Program-made: the position numbers and the translations under genes
NCBI GenBank assembly: GCA_000507305.1
Contig: DF239418.1
Location: 85,248-149,247, forward strand
Length of the DNA: 64,000 bases
Direction of reading: 5' to 3'
Source: Breviolum minutum Mf 1.05b.01
Lineage: Eukaryota > Sar > Dinophyceae > Suessiales > Symbiodiniaceae
Notes under the pieces: generated by a model
What the model was told of the DNA's origin: nothing
Seen by the model: only the letters and a program-made list of their open reading frames with translations
Databases searched by the model: none
In this document: one piece after another, positions 19,952 through 32,613 of the stretch
Layout of the letters: every line of letters starts with the position of its first letter
How positions within the stretch are numbered: the stretch's first letter is position 1

Positions 19952-20092
19952 TTAGGTCTTCCCCATTGGCGCCTCCGCGTTGGGCGTCACAGCTTCTTCC
20001 AGCTTTGTTTCTGGAAGCACATCTGTGTTCACAACGGAGATCCTGAACGAGCCATGGATCACGTCGGTCACGACGTCATGCGACGTGGGAGA
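19952..20092 (-). CDS. C-terminal exon downstream of SEC14-like copy 2
   Basis: Acceptor CCTCCCCAG|, 46 codons, then TAA: SPTSHDVVTDVIHGSFRISV then VNTDVLPETKLEEAVTPN and AEAPMGKT. Phase 0, 141 bases. Either the last exon of the SEC14-like gene above it or an alternative 3' exon. Confidence 0.5.
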   Translation of the reverse strand, partial: SPTSHDVVTDVIHGSFRISVVNTDVLPETKLEEAVTPNAEAPMGKT

Positions 20093-20476
20093 CTGGGGAG
20101 GTTCAGAAATGGATTGGGTTGAACGAGTTGAACAATTTTTTATTGAAAATGATTAAGCAACATCATTCAACCCGAGGTCTGCATTAAAACATCTATATAT
20201 CAACTGCATGGAACAACATCTTCCAAACATTTGTCAACCACATTCATCTCACTGATTTGTAGCTTACTGCCTATGGAGGAACTGGTCTAAAAAGTTGGGA
20301 AAACAACTTCCACAGCCCAGTCCCACTGGCTTGGACACCTTTGACCATCATTTTTCGGCATCATTTTCGATTTGTTCACTGACTAAACATGGCGTTTAAC
20401 CCACTCAACTCTCAAAACTCTGTTGAATGATTCCCAATTACAAAAAAGCGCTTTTAATAGAACATAAATCCCACTC

Positions 20477-20582
20477 TCATGTTTTGGCCAGTATCTTCTC
20501 ATCTGTCTCCCGTGGTACAGGAGGGCTGCTGGCACCAGCACGGGTGATGCCAGAGGTAGTGCGAGCCATCCAAGCTTTGATT
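20477..20582 (-). CDS. SEC14-like copy 2, C-terminal tail exon
   Basis: Acceptor GTCAG|AATC, then KAWMARTTSGITRAGASSPP, VPRETDEKILAKT and TGA (20,477-20,479). Copy 1 has the homologous start KQWMARTTAGITKDGA at 32.86 kb. Confidence 0.6.
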
Positions 20583-23500
20583 CTGACGGGAAGGATTGGT
20601 GGTTAAACCTTAAGGAATCGCTGGATTTCATGGAAAATTTCATGGATTATCAGCCTGCAGGGAATCTGCTTCAACAAAACATCCTGATGTTTAGCAACTA
20701 AAATCATCTGCTATTGAAATTGGAATTGATGGTTGATGGTTTGGTTTGGAATTATGGGATCTTTTCCTAAATTCTACTTAGATACCTCACCAGCAAATTC
20801 CAAGGGAACCAAACAAATCAAGTTGGTGACTTCCCAGAAAGCCTCAGTTTAATGGAGGGGCGAAGTGGCAAACCAATTGTGGGTTGATACTCCCAGCATC
20901 AAACGTAACTGTTTCTATGTTCCCATGGCATATAGAAATTCATCCTCGCTTACATGACCCGTGCGGGGGGGAGGCTACTATTTGGGTATATAATATAGTA
21001 TATACGGTTGGGAGCAAAATAGGTGCTATCTGGAAATCCCTGACCTCGACTGTTCATGATTTTTAGTTCCGCAAGGAAGCCAACGTAAACTAGCTGCTAG
21101 CTTCGGGAAGGGGCCATGGCAGCGCTGGCGCAGAAACTTCACTAACATAGCACCGGTTTCGAATGTTTGTGGGGTCTTCGAAGGGAAATGTGGTGCGTGC
21201 CGCAAGCTTCATCGCAGGAAGTCTTGAAACCTGTTGTTGTTAACATTAGCCTGTTCACAAAATTTTGGCTTCCCAGGACAAACACTAATGGACTGATGTG
21301 CAGGCCTCCTATCATGGACAAAAATACAAAATCACCCATGTTTTTCAGGCTATTCAAAAAAAATCGAACACATTTAAATAAGAATCTGACGTGATTCGAT
21401 ATTTTACTGGCAACCTTTCTTCTCTTCGTGTTTGGCATCTAGATATTCTAGATATACACCTGCGCTACTTGTTAGTAAAAACATGTAAAAACCATGGTCT
21501 TCTTCAGTGTCTTCTTCCTTTGCACTTGGCATGGGAAACTCGGACCCCACCCACGATACCTAGCCGGGTCATCTTGCGCCAAAGGAAGGTAGAAAGGAAT
21601 AGTCTCATTCCTCCGTGTGCCTGCCAGGGATAGGATAGGCAGGACAGAAATGGACAGCCTAGCAAGCCACCAATGGACCAAATGCTATGGAAAATGCATG
21701 CATTTCAGCATGTCTACTTTCAACACACCACATGGAAACGGTGGATAGAAACTACCACCTGTCCAAACCAACCCTTCCCCTCAATTGATTCTGTTCACCT
21801 TGTAAGGATGCTGGAAACATGCTCGGTGGCCCAATAGCCCGAAGCATCTTCTGTGCATCAGCGCTGGTAGCACTTGAGAAGACTTTGATTCGATTGGACC
21901 TCGTTGCAGTGATACTCGACATGCAAAGGGCGAATCATGATACACTTCAAACAGTTATGGGTATGGGGTAAGTTTGCAAAACAGAGATTCAGGCGGGAGG
22001 TTGTTAGCCAACTGAAGCGACACATTTAACATCACAGACACCCTCAAAAATTCAATATAGAGCAAAATTGCATAAGAATGTAGGTTATTGTTATTTTTGT
22101 TTTTCTTGTTGTTGTTGTTGTTGTTGGTTCTTCTTTTTCTTGTTCTTCTTCTTATTCTTCTTATTCTTCTTCTTCTTCTTGTTGTTGTTGTTGTGGTTGC
22201 GGTTGTCGTTGTTCTTGTTCTTGTTGTTGTCGTTTTTGTCTTGGTATGTAGCCAGTCCCTGCACATAGTCCAGTTTGTACCAATAGGTAAAAGCAATACA
22301 ATTGACACTAAAATCAGACCACCAATTACAAACACATGGGGGTCTAATCATCCTGGGCCAAAATTTCAATGGCATGCAACTGAATCAACTCCTCAGCTGA
22401 TCGGTAGGCAAGTGACTGTCGTTTTGCCATGAATGTCGTTGCAAAAGCCAGAATGAAGCGAACCACAAAGGGAGCATTGACCATCAAGATCAATATATCT
22501 TGATCACAGTACATATCCATAATCTGCTTTCCATTGTCTTGGGCGAACCTGTGACAAGCAGGTCCGACAGCGGATTTCCAAAGGCAAAGCACGTCCTCGA
22601 GACATCCTTCTACATTTCTGGGGCTTCTGATGAGGCGGTGAATCATGGTGAAGATTTATCCACCAGGACTCGGGACATGAACAAGAGCCCATTAACTCCG
22701 AAGTGGGACAGTTTCCTGGGCATTCAATACTAAGGACACGAGTTTATACTGTCAAAAACATTGTGAATTCTGGTGTGTTTTTAGCAAATATGTTAATTAC
22801 AGTAATCTTGTTAATCTTACCATGAAGTCTTAGACATCTCTTGTTTGGAAACATCAGGGATATAGAAATTCAATATCTCTATAAGCCTCTTTCTCTCTCT
22901 CTCTCTATATATATATAAATAAAAAATGTCGAATAATGCCAATATACCAATATGTAACAAAATCATCCATCTGCAAACATGATTCCAACATATCACATAT
23001 GTGTAAAAAAAGTCAGAACAAATCTATACCGTAAGTCTCTACATGTATACTTCAAACTTTAAATAAATATCATGTATACTAATTATGTACATTTAAATAC
23101 CAATCTGAACTTCCACACAAACTTACTATTCCCAAGTGGCTCAAGTTTCTTAAGACCCACTTCTCTCCACTGACGCACCAGCATCCACCAGCCACATCTC
23201 CAAGAGACTTCCGAATCTCTGGGACGAAGATGGGCAATGTCTCCCGGCCCAAATGCATCATGTCCACCCTCAGATTCATGAAATTAATGATATCTTGAAT
23301 GACCATTTTGGTTCCAATATGTCAAACCAACACTTCGACTGGTGCGATGTTGTGGAATTCACTGAAAGTATGGAGATTTTTCATGCCAAGCAACACTTTG
23401 ATGGCATACAACATCTGCTGCCTCTCATAAGAGTAATCGTCAAGAAGTTTCATCATATATTCCTTGGAACATACCAGGTGTCACTTTCAACTTTCGGAAA

Positions 23501-26500
23501 GTCACGACGGTTCCGGTTCCGGATCTCACAAAATCTGATCCAGGGATTTTGGAGAAAAAATCTTCGACTCTGCAGTCCCTATGAACCAGCATCTGATCCA
23601 CCAAACAACTCACGAAAGAATCGCATGTGTCACCAACTCACCCCATTTGTCCACCATATTTTCCACAGACCAAAAGTCCACTCCGATGCGCATGAGTTGT
23701 ATATCATTGTCCATAGTATGACATGCGGGTCGCCTCAGCTAGATGTCCAACACGTTGCATTCTGGTGGACAGTGCCGAACGAAGCTGCAACATGTTTCGT
23801 TGACTTGTTTTGGTTGGGCAATGAGCTAACTTTTTCAAAACTAATCAAGTCACTACTAACTACTATTTGCTGATAACTTCGAACCTATAGATGTATGAAA
23901 TGGTACATCGATCTACCATGTAGATAATCAATAGTTTTTGTATATAGATCTGTCTGAAGGTGGCACTTTTGCCTTGGTTGTTTGCCACGGATTGCCATCA
24001 AATCGGTGCCCACATTCCCCAAAAATCGGTGCCCAAACCCATGGATGGCATGGATGGAGAATCTTCATGTCAAATGTATACACCATTGTGTATCTACATA
24101 CTATTTAAAAAAAAGCGTGTATGTACACGTGTAAACATATCGTATGCATGCCTTGCAAGCAAGAGATTTCAATTCAGGTCCATGGTTCCTTGATCTGATC
24201 ACATGAACTTTCATAATTTCCCAAACTCAAAGGCATGGCAGTTTGCTCTTCCCAAGCAATCAGTAAGGGACATCAAGCGTAATTATATAACTTGATGACC
24301 ACGTAAGTGTTGTCAGCTAGTCAGCTCAAAAAACACCATAAAGTCGAGAGAAAAAAACACACAATCAAACAAAACCCCATCACATGCTGCAGCCAAACTC
24401 ACTGCTTCACGAACTCAGATGCCTGATGGCATGGATGTGAGCAAGTTATTCGTTGCCACTCTGAGTTTTCAAACACATCACAATCCAAAACAGATTGGCC
24501 CTTGTAGAACCCTGGTGGTACTGTGGGCTTCAGAAGATAAGGCAAGTCATGTATCTAGATTTCAATTGGTTAGTATGATATTCATCTCGATCTGTATACA
24601 TATATATATATATATCATATCTATCTCTGTATTTACATATATATATATATGTAAGTAATCTCTGCATATATATATATTAAATATATCTAAATATACATAC
24701 ATGATATTAATATATGTGCAATACTTATACATAAAAAATTGATCCTAAGCTATTTTCTTCGGGCCTTCCATGTTTTTAAATGGCGTTTTTAGGCCCGAGC
24801 CTTGAAATAGCCAGGAGATGCGAAGATCACCAAATGACCGTCCTGTCGAAGCTGTGGGAAACCGAGAACCATACCCCGTTGATGCTTCAGAAATCCCAAA
24901 ACAAACCAACACGTCACACGTAACGAAACCCTGTAAATAGTGGGGAATTCTTTTTCTCATATCAACTGGTGCATGATTTTGTTCCATCAACAGAAGTTTA
25001 GAGGATATAAAATAACAAAGAGAACTAAACTACGTAGTGCTATGGAGAAGGATTCCTGCAAGAACATGGTGCTTAGTGATGTTGCCCTATTATCTGAATA
25101 TGCGCTACAATGTACCACATAATTTAACAATGCACACCTGTTCTGAGAAGAAACGGATCTACTCGGATCGAAGCAATGATTCTTTGACAGCCAAGTGCTG
25201 TCTGATTTCAGAAACATGCGTGGAGCATACAACGGCAAACAAAACAAAATATCATCTTGTACTTGCAGTGAGAGGGTCATTCTGGCAGAAAAGTTCAAGC
25301 ATTCCACCATGACATTCAGAGTTCCAAAAACGTTCTTATGACACATAGCCCACTCTAGCACCAAGTACAGTGAGGCAAAAGTTGCCATGTGATTTGTTGG
25401 TGTAATTGTCTAGTATAGTCCTAGTATCTGTCCGTTGTATCGGAAGCGTAACAAAAAACCGCGTCAGCTCCTTATGTCGCCCAAAAATGGGCACAAGGAC
25501 AGGTGCAAACGGTGATCGAACTGAGTCAACCCAATCTTGAAACCTTGGGTGAAGCTGTGTGAATCGGAGGATGATACATGTAGCATATCCCTAGACATCG
25601 GAGAAGGTATTCTCGGTCCCCAAAAAAATATACCTGGAACACCTTCCTTTGGAGGAGGTATTTCGATGCCAAATATAAATGATTATCTATATCGAAATAC
25701 TTATTTTTCATATACTGAAATCATAGTAAAACCCTGAAAATGTTGGACAAGGAGTCGGTATTACATCGGTCACATATCGTTGCACCAGTCTGGAATGAAA
25801 GATGGAAGATCTGATGAGAAACATTTTTGGGCACCGTTTATTCAGCGAGATTACTTGGGATAGCTATAGTGCGCCATCGCTTTTACTGGAACACATAACG
25901 TGAAGTATATGGAACAGTTCTTAAGCTGTTGACACATAATTATATGTCACCTCTTACTTTTGAAACCTGAATTTCTGTAATATGTTCTGTTCTTGTGCTA
26001 GGATGAGAGGTGATCATTCATCACTTCCCATGCCAGGACACTGATCTGGTTTCAGGTCAATAATGCCCTGAGAGCAACCAGAACACATCGATGAAGGATA
26101 TGGGTTATAGGTATGTCGACCCACAAAAACACACAATTCAGCTAGAGTTCGTATGATCAACTATAACATGTTTGTTGGGAATGATTGGGGGTGTATGTTT
26201 TTTGAAAGATCCGTACTTTGGGTCACAAATTCATGTCCACATTTAGTATTGATGCCATGTATCCGGCTGAAGTATAATGAGTCCCCAGGCTGAATTAAGA
26301 GCGTTTTGTCAGAAATCCCCACATCAACAATTGGATTCTGAACTTCTGACTTATATAATTTGATTGATGGTATTCGTTGTATACAAAGCTATTGGATGCT
26401 TTTGAAATTTTGGTGCCTTGGACTATCGTTGGTACTCTTGTTTTTTTTCTTTCGGAAATTCTCACCACTCTTGAAGTGCATTCTTCAGTTGAATTGACTT

Positions 26501-28346
26501 GTGGTTTTTGAGTGGCCATCATCACTATAATCGTCGTCATCATCACCATCGTCACAATGCAATCACAAAATACTTTCACTACCGAAGAAAAAAACGACTC
26601 CAAACAGAATCCGATGAGATATAGAGAAAAAACATCCGCAAAGGCCGCACAGCGATTTTAATTAGAAACTTAGAAACTGCTTTGGTACCATGTTTCTCAG
26701 ATGTTGTGTCATCTGCTGCAAAAAATCATTTCCAGAATTGTACCCTCCCTCCCTGAAACTAACATTTTCGCCCCTGAAAAAACATATCCTAGAAAAGGAG
26801 ATTCCTATTTGGAAACCCACCATTTTTAGGGGACTACACTTCAGCCAGGAGATGGAAGGTCATCCTCAGCGCCTCCTTGGGATGGAGATGTTAGTTCCAT
26901 CCTTTTTGCATCCATGGGATTGGTATATTTACCTACATGAAAATCATAAAAAAACACACCAACTGTAGGTAAATAAATATATATGTGTAAATATACTATA
27001 CATGGATGGTATGGGAAATGCAACTTGCCTATACACGTGCAATCTTCAAAGCATACCCTTTTCACGCAGTGGGAAATGCATCTGCAAACGGTCGCTGTTC
27101 ACGCATTTCTCGTTGCCATCTTAAGCAAAGGTTAAAACCCCTCCTGCAAGTGGAGGGTACTTCTGGCGACACAAACAAATCATGGCCTGATTGATGGTCA
27201 CTGATTATGATTAGGATGGAAACCATCATGTCCAACTCCACCAAAGTGCAATACATACAGTCATTCTTCTGATATCAGGGGAATTCTTCACTTTCTGGAG
27301 TCCCATCATTTTGGATATGTGTTGTCAGCAAATATACCTTCTCATCCTCGGAAAACCCATTCCCAAAAAGCTCCGGCGCCTTGCGCAAGGTATCGATCTT
27401 CTCCTGCACTCGCCACTTCAAAAATTCCGAGTAGCCCTTTGCCGCCTGGTGATGGGCCGATCCAAATAGTGGAACCGCCGGAATTCATGGGATTTGCGGT
27501 TTCACTGGATATCTTTTGAGAGAATGGGTGGTATGTATGGTATCCTGGTCCAAAAAGTGTGCTTGGTATGAACTTCACATATCATACTACATCAACCTGT
27601 TAGGGGTTGAGGGTGCCGCTACTTCTGGAAGCAAGCACCTATATGGTAAAAAGCACCAATACTCACATAGCCCTATATAATCCTATCATATAACACATGT
27701 AACACATGTATTGATCATCCTGTCCTGTGACTATGTCTTTCCAAGGGTTCAAGGCACATCTTGACCCCCCGGACAAGCCTCTGGGACTTTCCCCCCGTAG
27801 AAACGTAAGAATCGTGCCACACGAATGTCTCCCACAACATCTCGTGGAGACTCGGGCAGTGCTGCTAGCTCAGCCTGGAGTTTCAGTGGGTGTCACATGA
27901 TGAGCTCACACATGTTGAAGGTTCCTAAATAGTTTCGAAAAAGAACATCATAATACTAGATAACTTAGGACTTAGGATATGCAACTCTTTCTTGAGTCCT
28001 TCTAGCTAATCATTACAGTCCATCGGTTAAATTTGATTTACAGTAAATTGATGTAAATTGTGTATGTGCTCGTTAAAATCTCACAGCTTCTATGCACAGT
28101 GGAGCTTTGTTTTCACAACAAAAACTGTGACCAATGATGTCGTGATGTCTTTCAGGATGTCTATGACCCAATCCCACCAGAAAAAAACGTTACAAAAAAA
28201 AACTATATATATACATATATTATCATTTGCAATCATACATATGTATCAACATCTGGTCATCTGCAAACCTCACTCCGAGGAGCAGCGCATTTCTCCCGGA
28301 TCTCTTGCAACTTCCCCAGCTCTTCTGCAGAAGGCCATGAGCAATC
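20477..28346 (-). CDS. SEC14-like CRAL-TRIO protein, tandem copy 2 (spliced)
   Basis: Exons in order: 28,269-28,346; 27,779-27,874; 27,338-27,445; about 26,030-26,067; 24,801-24,842; about 23,640-23,720; about 23,370-23,455; 23,196-23,268; 22,417-22,548; 21,799-21,899; 20,477-20,582; perhaps 19,952-20,092. Joined, the first exons give the CRAL-TRIO N-terminal helix bundle (DIRVARFLRFYGG then FLKWRVQEKIDTLRK). Later ones give the lipid-pocket core (VNAPFVVRFILAFATTF) and the closing I-G-P-x-x-x-F-P segment, equivalent to the I-PxxLPxxxGG end of SEC14. Such proteins move or sense phosphatidylinositol and related lipids between membranes. Copy 1 at 32.6-39.0 kb is a clear paralogue. The 5' end may lie further up. 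Assignment to the fold is firm; ligand is unknown. Confidence 0.7.
21799..21899 (-). CDS. SEC14-like copy 2, exon ending the CRAL-TRIO core
   Basis: Acceptor ACGAG|GTCC and donor CAAG|GTGAAC. Reads SNRIKVFSSATSADAQK then MLRAIGPPSMFPASLQ. Copy 1 carries the same residues on different exons. Confidence 0.7.
22083..22245. repeat. TTG/TTC trinucleotide tract
   Basis: Imperfect TTG, TTC and TTA triplets inside an intron of SEC14-like copy 2. Poly-Leu or Asn-Lys frames are artefacts. Confidence 0.95.
22417..22548 (-). CDS. SEC14-like copy 2, central lipid-pocket exon
   Basis: Acceptor GTCACAG|G and donor CGACA|GTCACT. Reads FAQDNGKQIMDMYCDQDIL then ILMVNAPFVVRFILAF and ATTFMAKR. NAPF plus the following helix is the hallmark of CRAL-TRIO domains (INAPWxF in yeast and animal members). 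Confidence 0.75.
23196..23268 (-). CDS. SEC14-like copy 2 exon
   Basis: Acceptor TCTGAG|GGTGG, donor GAGAT|GTGGCT. Contains VDMMHLGRETLPIFVPEIRK; copy 1 has IDCKELGNETLPVFVPEIRK. Confidence 0.65.
23370..23455 (-). CDS. SEC14-like copy 2 exon
   Basis: Reads MMKLLDDYSYERQQMLYAI then KVLLGMKNL; copy 1 counterpart near 35,120 reads MCYAIKLLLGFDLI. Borders approximate. Confidence 0.5.
23640..23720 (-). CDS. SEC14-like copy 2 exon
   Basis: Reads DNDIQLMRIGVDFWSVEN then MVDKW before a GTGAGT donor. Copy 1 exon at 35,405 begins DNDLHLVRVSLEYF right after CAG; here the bases before GACAATG read ATG, not AG, so the acceptor is unusual or elsewhere. Confidence 0.5.
24801..24842 (-). CDS. SEC14-like copy 2, 42-base exon
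   Basis: Acceptor TCGACAG|, donor TTCAAG|GCTCGG (GC). Encodes DGHLVIFASPGYFK. The copy 1 exon at 36,363-36,404 is the same length and also has a GC donor. Confidence 0.65.
25000..26000. other. Intron interior, little recognised
   Basis: Inside the copy 2 gene. A minus frame at about 25,150-25,330 (ECLNFSARMTLSLQVQDD) could be an exon; nothing else is supported. Confidence 0.3.
26030..26067 (-). CDS. SEC14-like copy 2 exon (GIIDL)
   Basis: Acceptor CTCTCAG|, reads GIIDLKPDQ. Homologous to GIIDLNLKDF in copy 1 and GIVDLDMLFG in the first gene. The 3' border is unclear. Confidence 0.45.
27338..27445 (-). CDS. SEC14-like copy 2, CRAL-TRIO N-terminal helix exon
   Basis: 108 bases, phase 0, from CACCAG|GCGG to GAGAAG|GTATAT. 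Encodes 36 residues: AAKGYSEFLKWRVQEKID, then TLRKAPELFGNGFSEDEK. FLKWR with spaced basic residues is typical of the domain's N-terminal bundle. Confidence 0.75.
27779..27874 (-). CDS. SEC14-like copy 2, CRAL-TRIO N-terminal exon (RFLRFYGG)
   Basis: 96 bases, phase 0, from CTCCAG|GCTG to CCAGAG|GCTTGT (GC donor). Encodes AELAALPESPRDVVGD then IRVARFLRFYGGKVPE. ARFLRFxxxxxxxA matches the family motif LLRFLRARKFDVEKA. Confidence 0.75.
28269..28346 (-). CDS. SEC14-like copy 2, first exon seen
   Basis: From TGAG|GATTG to GTGAG|GTTTGC. Reads DCSWPSAEELGKLQEIRE then KCAAPRSE; copy 1 has DLSWPSAEEFKKCEEIRK. Confidence 0.65.
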
Positions 28347-28499
28347 CTCAGCAGTGCCATCAGCGAACCATGCCGCAAGTTGAACAGCCTAAAAAGAAAT
28401 GACATGAGGTAAGTAAAGGTGCAATTGGTTGGTTCAAAGTAACAACTTTCAGACTTTATCTTTTCCATAACAAATCTGGTTGAGATGGACTTTGGTTTG

Positions 28500-30760
28500 A
28501 GTTAACTCTGTTGTTTAAAGTGTCCTCAAATAGATTCGCTGCGCAGCAAAAGCAAGTGCTATCATTTGAAATCTTTCCAAAAAAAAAAACCTTGGAACTG
28601 GGGATGCAATATGTACATATCCAAAGGTATTGTCAAAACATTCCTACTGCATACAATCATGGCAATTTCCGCTGTGTTTGTGCGTCTGTTGGGCTGGGGG
28701 AGATCTGCACATCTGCCCAAAAAGTTTTTGGAGAGAGACCTAGAGAGTCAATTTTCATGTGATATATCTATCTGCAGAAACAAAAAAATACGTATATATG
28801 ATATATGATATATAAGTTATATATAAATAATTGTGCAAAATCAAGGTTTCTACTAACCATTGACTTAAGATTTCTTCAAACCATACAAAACAACCCACAT
28901 TCATGCAGGAAGACATACAATATTCATGGATGGCATGAAATAATATGGAAGAAACTCAACTTGTTTTCATCCAAGATGCAGCCCCGTCCAAGGCGACGTT
29001 CGTCATGATACACGCCCGAGAAGATCGCAGAAAGGAATGGCAGCTACGACGATTGACAGGTAAGAGTTGAAGCCACGTGAATTTCACAGAACATCCGATG
29101 AACATCCAAATACGCAAAGATGCATGGAACTCGTTCATTGCCTCATAATAAGCTTCTTCAGAACTCCCTGCGATGGTTTATCTTGGTGATGATGTTAGAG
29201 GGAGATTTGGTTTTTCAAGTTGTCGAATAACAAAATATATCTGGATTTTTGAATTGTGGGAAATTCATCATCATGTACTACTAGCGACTACGAGCAATGC
29301 GAAGTAGAGGGGGACATGGAGGCACCAAATTTCGCTATAGACACTCCATTGATGTAGTTTACAATCTATGAAAATGCATGCGCAGGAACATCAAAACATC
29401 AAAATTGAACATTGCTTTAGACTTCTGCTTCCTTATACCTTACGTTACCTCCAGGTCAAATCCGAGTGAGAGTCTTTCAACTTAGTGTTGGGAGGATTCT
29501 GCAAATATAAAAAACTGAGGCTGCATTGCTTCCCAAAAGATTATCCAAATGCAAACCAATACCCAATCAGCACAACATCCTGGTCTAAAACCAGGCCAGG
29601 CTTTTGTATATAACCATGTCTTAGCACGTGCTTGCAGCAGCGCGCCGCAGGAGATTGTCGCTCACAGTGATGCCATGAGTTGATGATCCTGTCAAATCTG
29701 CTTTATATGTTCATGAGATTTTACTAAACAAACAAAAACAAAGGCCCATGGCAAACCAGAAATCACGTGCACCGTCGGCACAACAGCCTGCTTACGGTGA
29801 CGGTCTGTGGTCATTGTCAGGCACAACGGTGCTCGGTTGCATGCAATCAGCCATTCGTGGCATGGCACATGAGATCGTGGGCAAAACACTTTGACATGCT
29901 TTGACACATATACTTTGCCATCGGCCTCTTTTCGTCAAGACCCCACCATGAATGATTCAAAGTTCAAACCTTGCTGCATGCGCCTTGCTTCACAAAACAG
30001 CATCTTTAGCTGCTATGTCTGCTGATTGGAAAAGCTGCCATGCGGGCTGCAAGTGGTCCTGCAGCTTCTAGCATGACAGCTTCCTCACACCATTTGGATG
30101 GAACCATTGGCGATGTCTGATGCTGAGGCCAAAATAAACAGCACCTCCCCGACAACAAATAGCTCTTGAGTCTCTTGAGTAAGGCTTCCTATTGAAGACT
30201 AAAATCCATTCTATCCTTTGATTCATTTGTTCATAGAATTCAGATGCGCATCTTTGCACTCGTTCATCCAAAATCCACCTATCGAATTGTAGCAATTATT
30301 TTGGTTTCTTGCTTCAATCATGCACCATTTGGTCGATTCTTGAGTATGAATGCAGTCATCCACTAGTTAAACGTTTCATTTGTTCATTTATGGATTCAAT
30401 CAATCAACCAATCATTCACCGCTCTTCAGTTTGATTTTATTCCATTTCACGTCATTCGTGGGTGAACAAATGTCTTGAAACACAAGTGCTGCTTTGATAC
30501 ACACACACACCTGCTTTGGATGCACAGGAACAAGAAGTCAAATTCACTGCATGTTTCTTTGTTTCCGCACGCCATGCAATCTATATCTATCAAATAGCCT
30601 CAACTATTCCAAGGTTCCTGCGTGAAAGCAACCCAAATTGACAATAAGGAAAAAACATCATAACATAACGTTTTAATCAACTTAGTGTTAAAGAAATCAT
30701 ACTCTACGCGGTGGTTGAGCCACCTTGAACGATAGGATATGCTTGTGAAATTACAGTAGA
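28500..30760. other. No firm gene
   Basis: Between the first exon seen for copy 2 and the exon at 30.8 kb only weak minus-strand candidates appear (near 28,960-29,050 and 29,700-29,900). None has both borders. Confidence 0.35.
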
Positions 30761-30764
30761 ACAT

Positions 30765-30905
30765 CTCCCCTAGTCCAGGGTGGCGAACAAGAAGTGTTTG
30801 AAATCTTTCCTGCCCAGCAATCCTCGTGAGTCCTGCAAATAATTTTACATCTTCACCATCCCAAGGCCATTGGCCAACAAACACCAACACGAGCCCATCA
30901 AGAAG
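30765..30905 (-). CDS. Likely exon, unknown protein
   Basis: Acceptor CCTCCAG|, donor TACT|GTAATT. Open frame: LLDGLVLVFVGQWPWDGEDV, then KLFAGLTRIAGQERFQTL and LVRHPGLGEMF. The AGQERF string recalls small GTPases but the rest does not fit. Possibly a 5' exon of copy 2. Confidence 0.45.
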
Positions 30906-31639
30906 CTGGAGGTTTCCTATCTTACTCTGGACTCCAGCCTAAACAGTGGTTGTTGATGAACCCGGTTGATAGACGGTATTTTAGGATATTTTAGGTAGCT
31001 GAAAACACTATGGTTCTATACGCAGCATCAGCTCGGCCCTCAGCGGTATGGCATCTCGTAAAATACATCAGCTTTGCTGCGATCACGAGATAAGCAAAAA
31101 ATGTGGTGAAGTTACTTCCACCAACACAGCCACAGGATACAGAATGCATAGGTTTCAAAATCTTGGAATCATGGACAGGGTACCTGTTGATGTCTCAATC
31201 AATTCATGTATGGTTTCCGAATACTAGTAGCAGTGTGCAGCATGCTGTGCAGTAACATCGTCGTTGTTCCATGCTTTTAAAAATACGGGAGTGTCCTCAG
31301 CAATGGAATAAGTCCAGAATCCTATTCCGAGGATGGGATTGGAACCTGCAATGATGTTTTCCCCAGGATTGGAATAATGCATCTGGGTCAAGATCATACA
31401 AAATATCCTGCAGCATTTAGCATCCTCAGTGAATTGGACCCCCCGTCCAGTGGTCAGAGAATGGCAACGGCAATGTCCAGCCTGCTGCCATGAACAACAA
31501 CCATTGGCAAAGCTGGAAAGAAATTCCCCACAAACAATACATATGTACTATAAATATAAAAAAAATACATGACATACAGTAAGAATATAGGATACATCTA
31601 CAAACATCAAATATTACCAGTAGATGTTTATGATTGTTT

Positions 31640-31760
31640 ATGGACATTTCCTGGGCCAAACTTTTAACTGAATGTCGCTTTGCGAACCGAGCGCCTGTCT
31701 CGGCAGAAGCTGGGAAGCTTTGGTGTGCAGCAGTCAGGAAGTCATGCGAAATGAAGATTG
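31640..31760 (-). CDS. Possible exon, SEC14-like remnant
   Basis: Frame RFAKRHSVKSLAQEMS followed by CTACTG|GTAATA. Resembles RFAKRISVRKLCSDN at 47.0 kb and, loosely, the MAKRQSNRIK segment of the CRAL-TRIO core. May be a fragment of a further copy. Confidence 0.35.
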
Positions 31761-32613
31761 CAAGGGGAAAGGTGGCGCGAGGGCCAGTCTTGCAAATACT
31801 GTTCATGTACTATCTTGGCGATTGGTGAGAGAAATTGCATTGCAAACACTGCAGTCAAGCAGGGCAGCGAATCGAAGACAAAGTAAACAGAAAAACAAAC
31901 TATGGTAAAACAAAGTAAAAACATGAATTTCAAGCCTGTTCTCTAGTTCATGTTGCATCAAATGGGCGGCACTTTGCACCAATCATCCTAAATATATCAA
32001 CCGTTGCCTTGCTCCCCCATCCTAAAACCATCCGGCCTGTCATGCAGCACAAGGGGCGGCACAGGAACAGAACCTGAGTCCATTCCGGCGAAAATCTCCC
32101 GGTGATTCTCAAGTCATCTACATCAAGTCATCTACTGTAAATCCTCGGACCTTTGGGTTTCAACTCTCACTTTATATCCGGCTTACTTGGTTGATTTGTT
32201 GATGTTGCTTCCAGTCCTATCACCCCACGAATCTCGATGCCCTTGCTATCTGCCAAATGACCAGCTGGAGCTTGGAGGAGGACCTTCCTGGATGTCCACT
32301 TTCATTTCAGATTTTTTCTCTAAATCTTCCTCCTGGAGAACAACACAACAACACCAGCACAACTGAAACGGCAGCACACAGAAACAGCCCAAGACTTCAC
32401 TTGCCGTCATCTGATTCCATACCCAAAATTGTTGCAAAATTTGTTTAAATCTTAACGCTTGCTTTTGCCCACCTGTCAATTGGAGATAAAACAAGCTCTT
32501 CCAGGACACTGAACTTCTGGCAACTCAATGAAAGCGCGACCACTCTACTTATGTTGTACAACAAAACAACCCCGCAAATCCAGCATCATAATAAAACTTG
32601 ACGACATCCAAAA

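Noticed and set aside
21955..22432. Asn-Lys and poly-Leu frames
   Set aside because: Created by the TTG/TTC tract inside an intron of the SEC14-like gene.
23133..23145. GGCTCAAG on the plus strand as a spliced-leader relict
   Set aside because: It lies on the non-coding strand within the SEC14-like gene and has no gene behind it; likely chance.
26741..26850. Further TACCCTCC element
   Set aside because: One end (TACCCTCCCTCCCTGAAACT) fits the family but I could not find its partner arm, so it is not listed as an element.
30765..30905. Small GTPase (AGQERF motif)
   Set aside because: The Asp-Thr before AGQERF, the P-loop and the downstream NKxD motif are all missing; kept only as an unknown exon.
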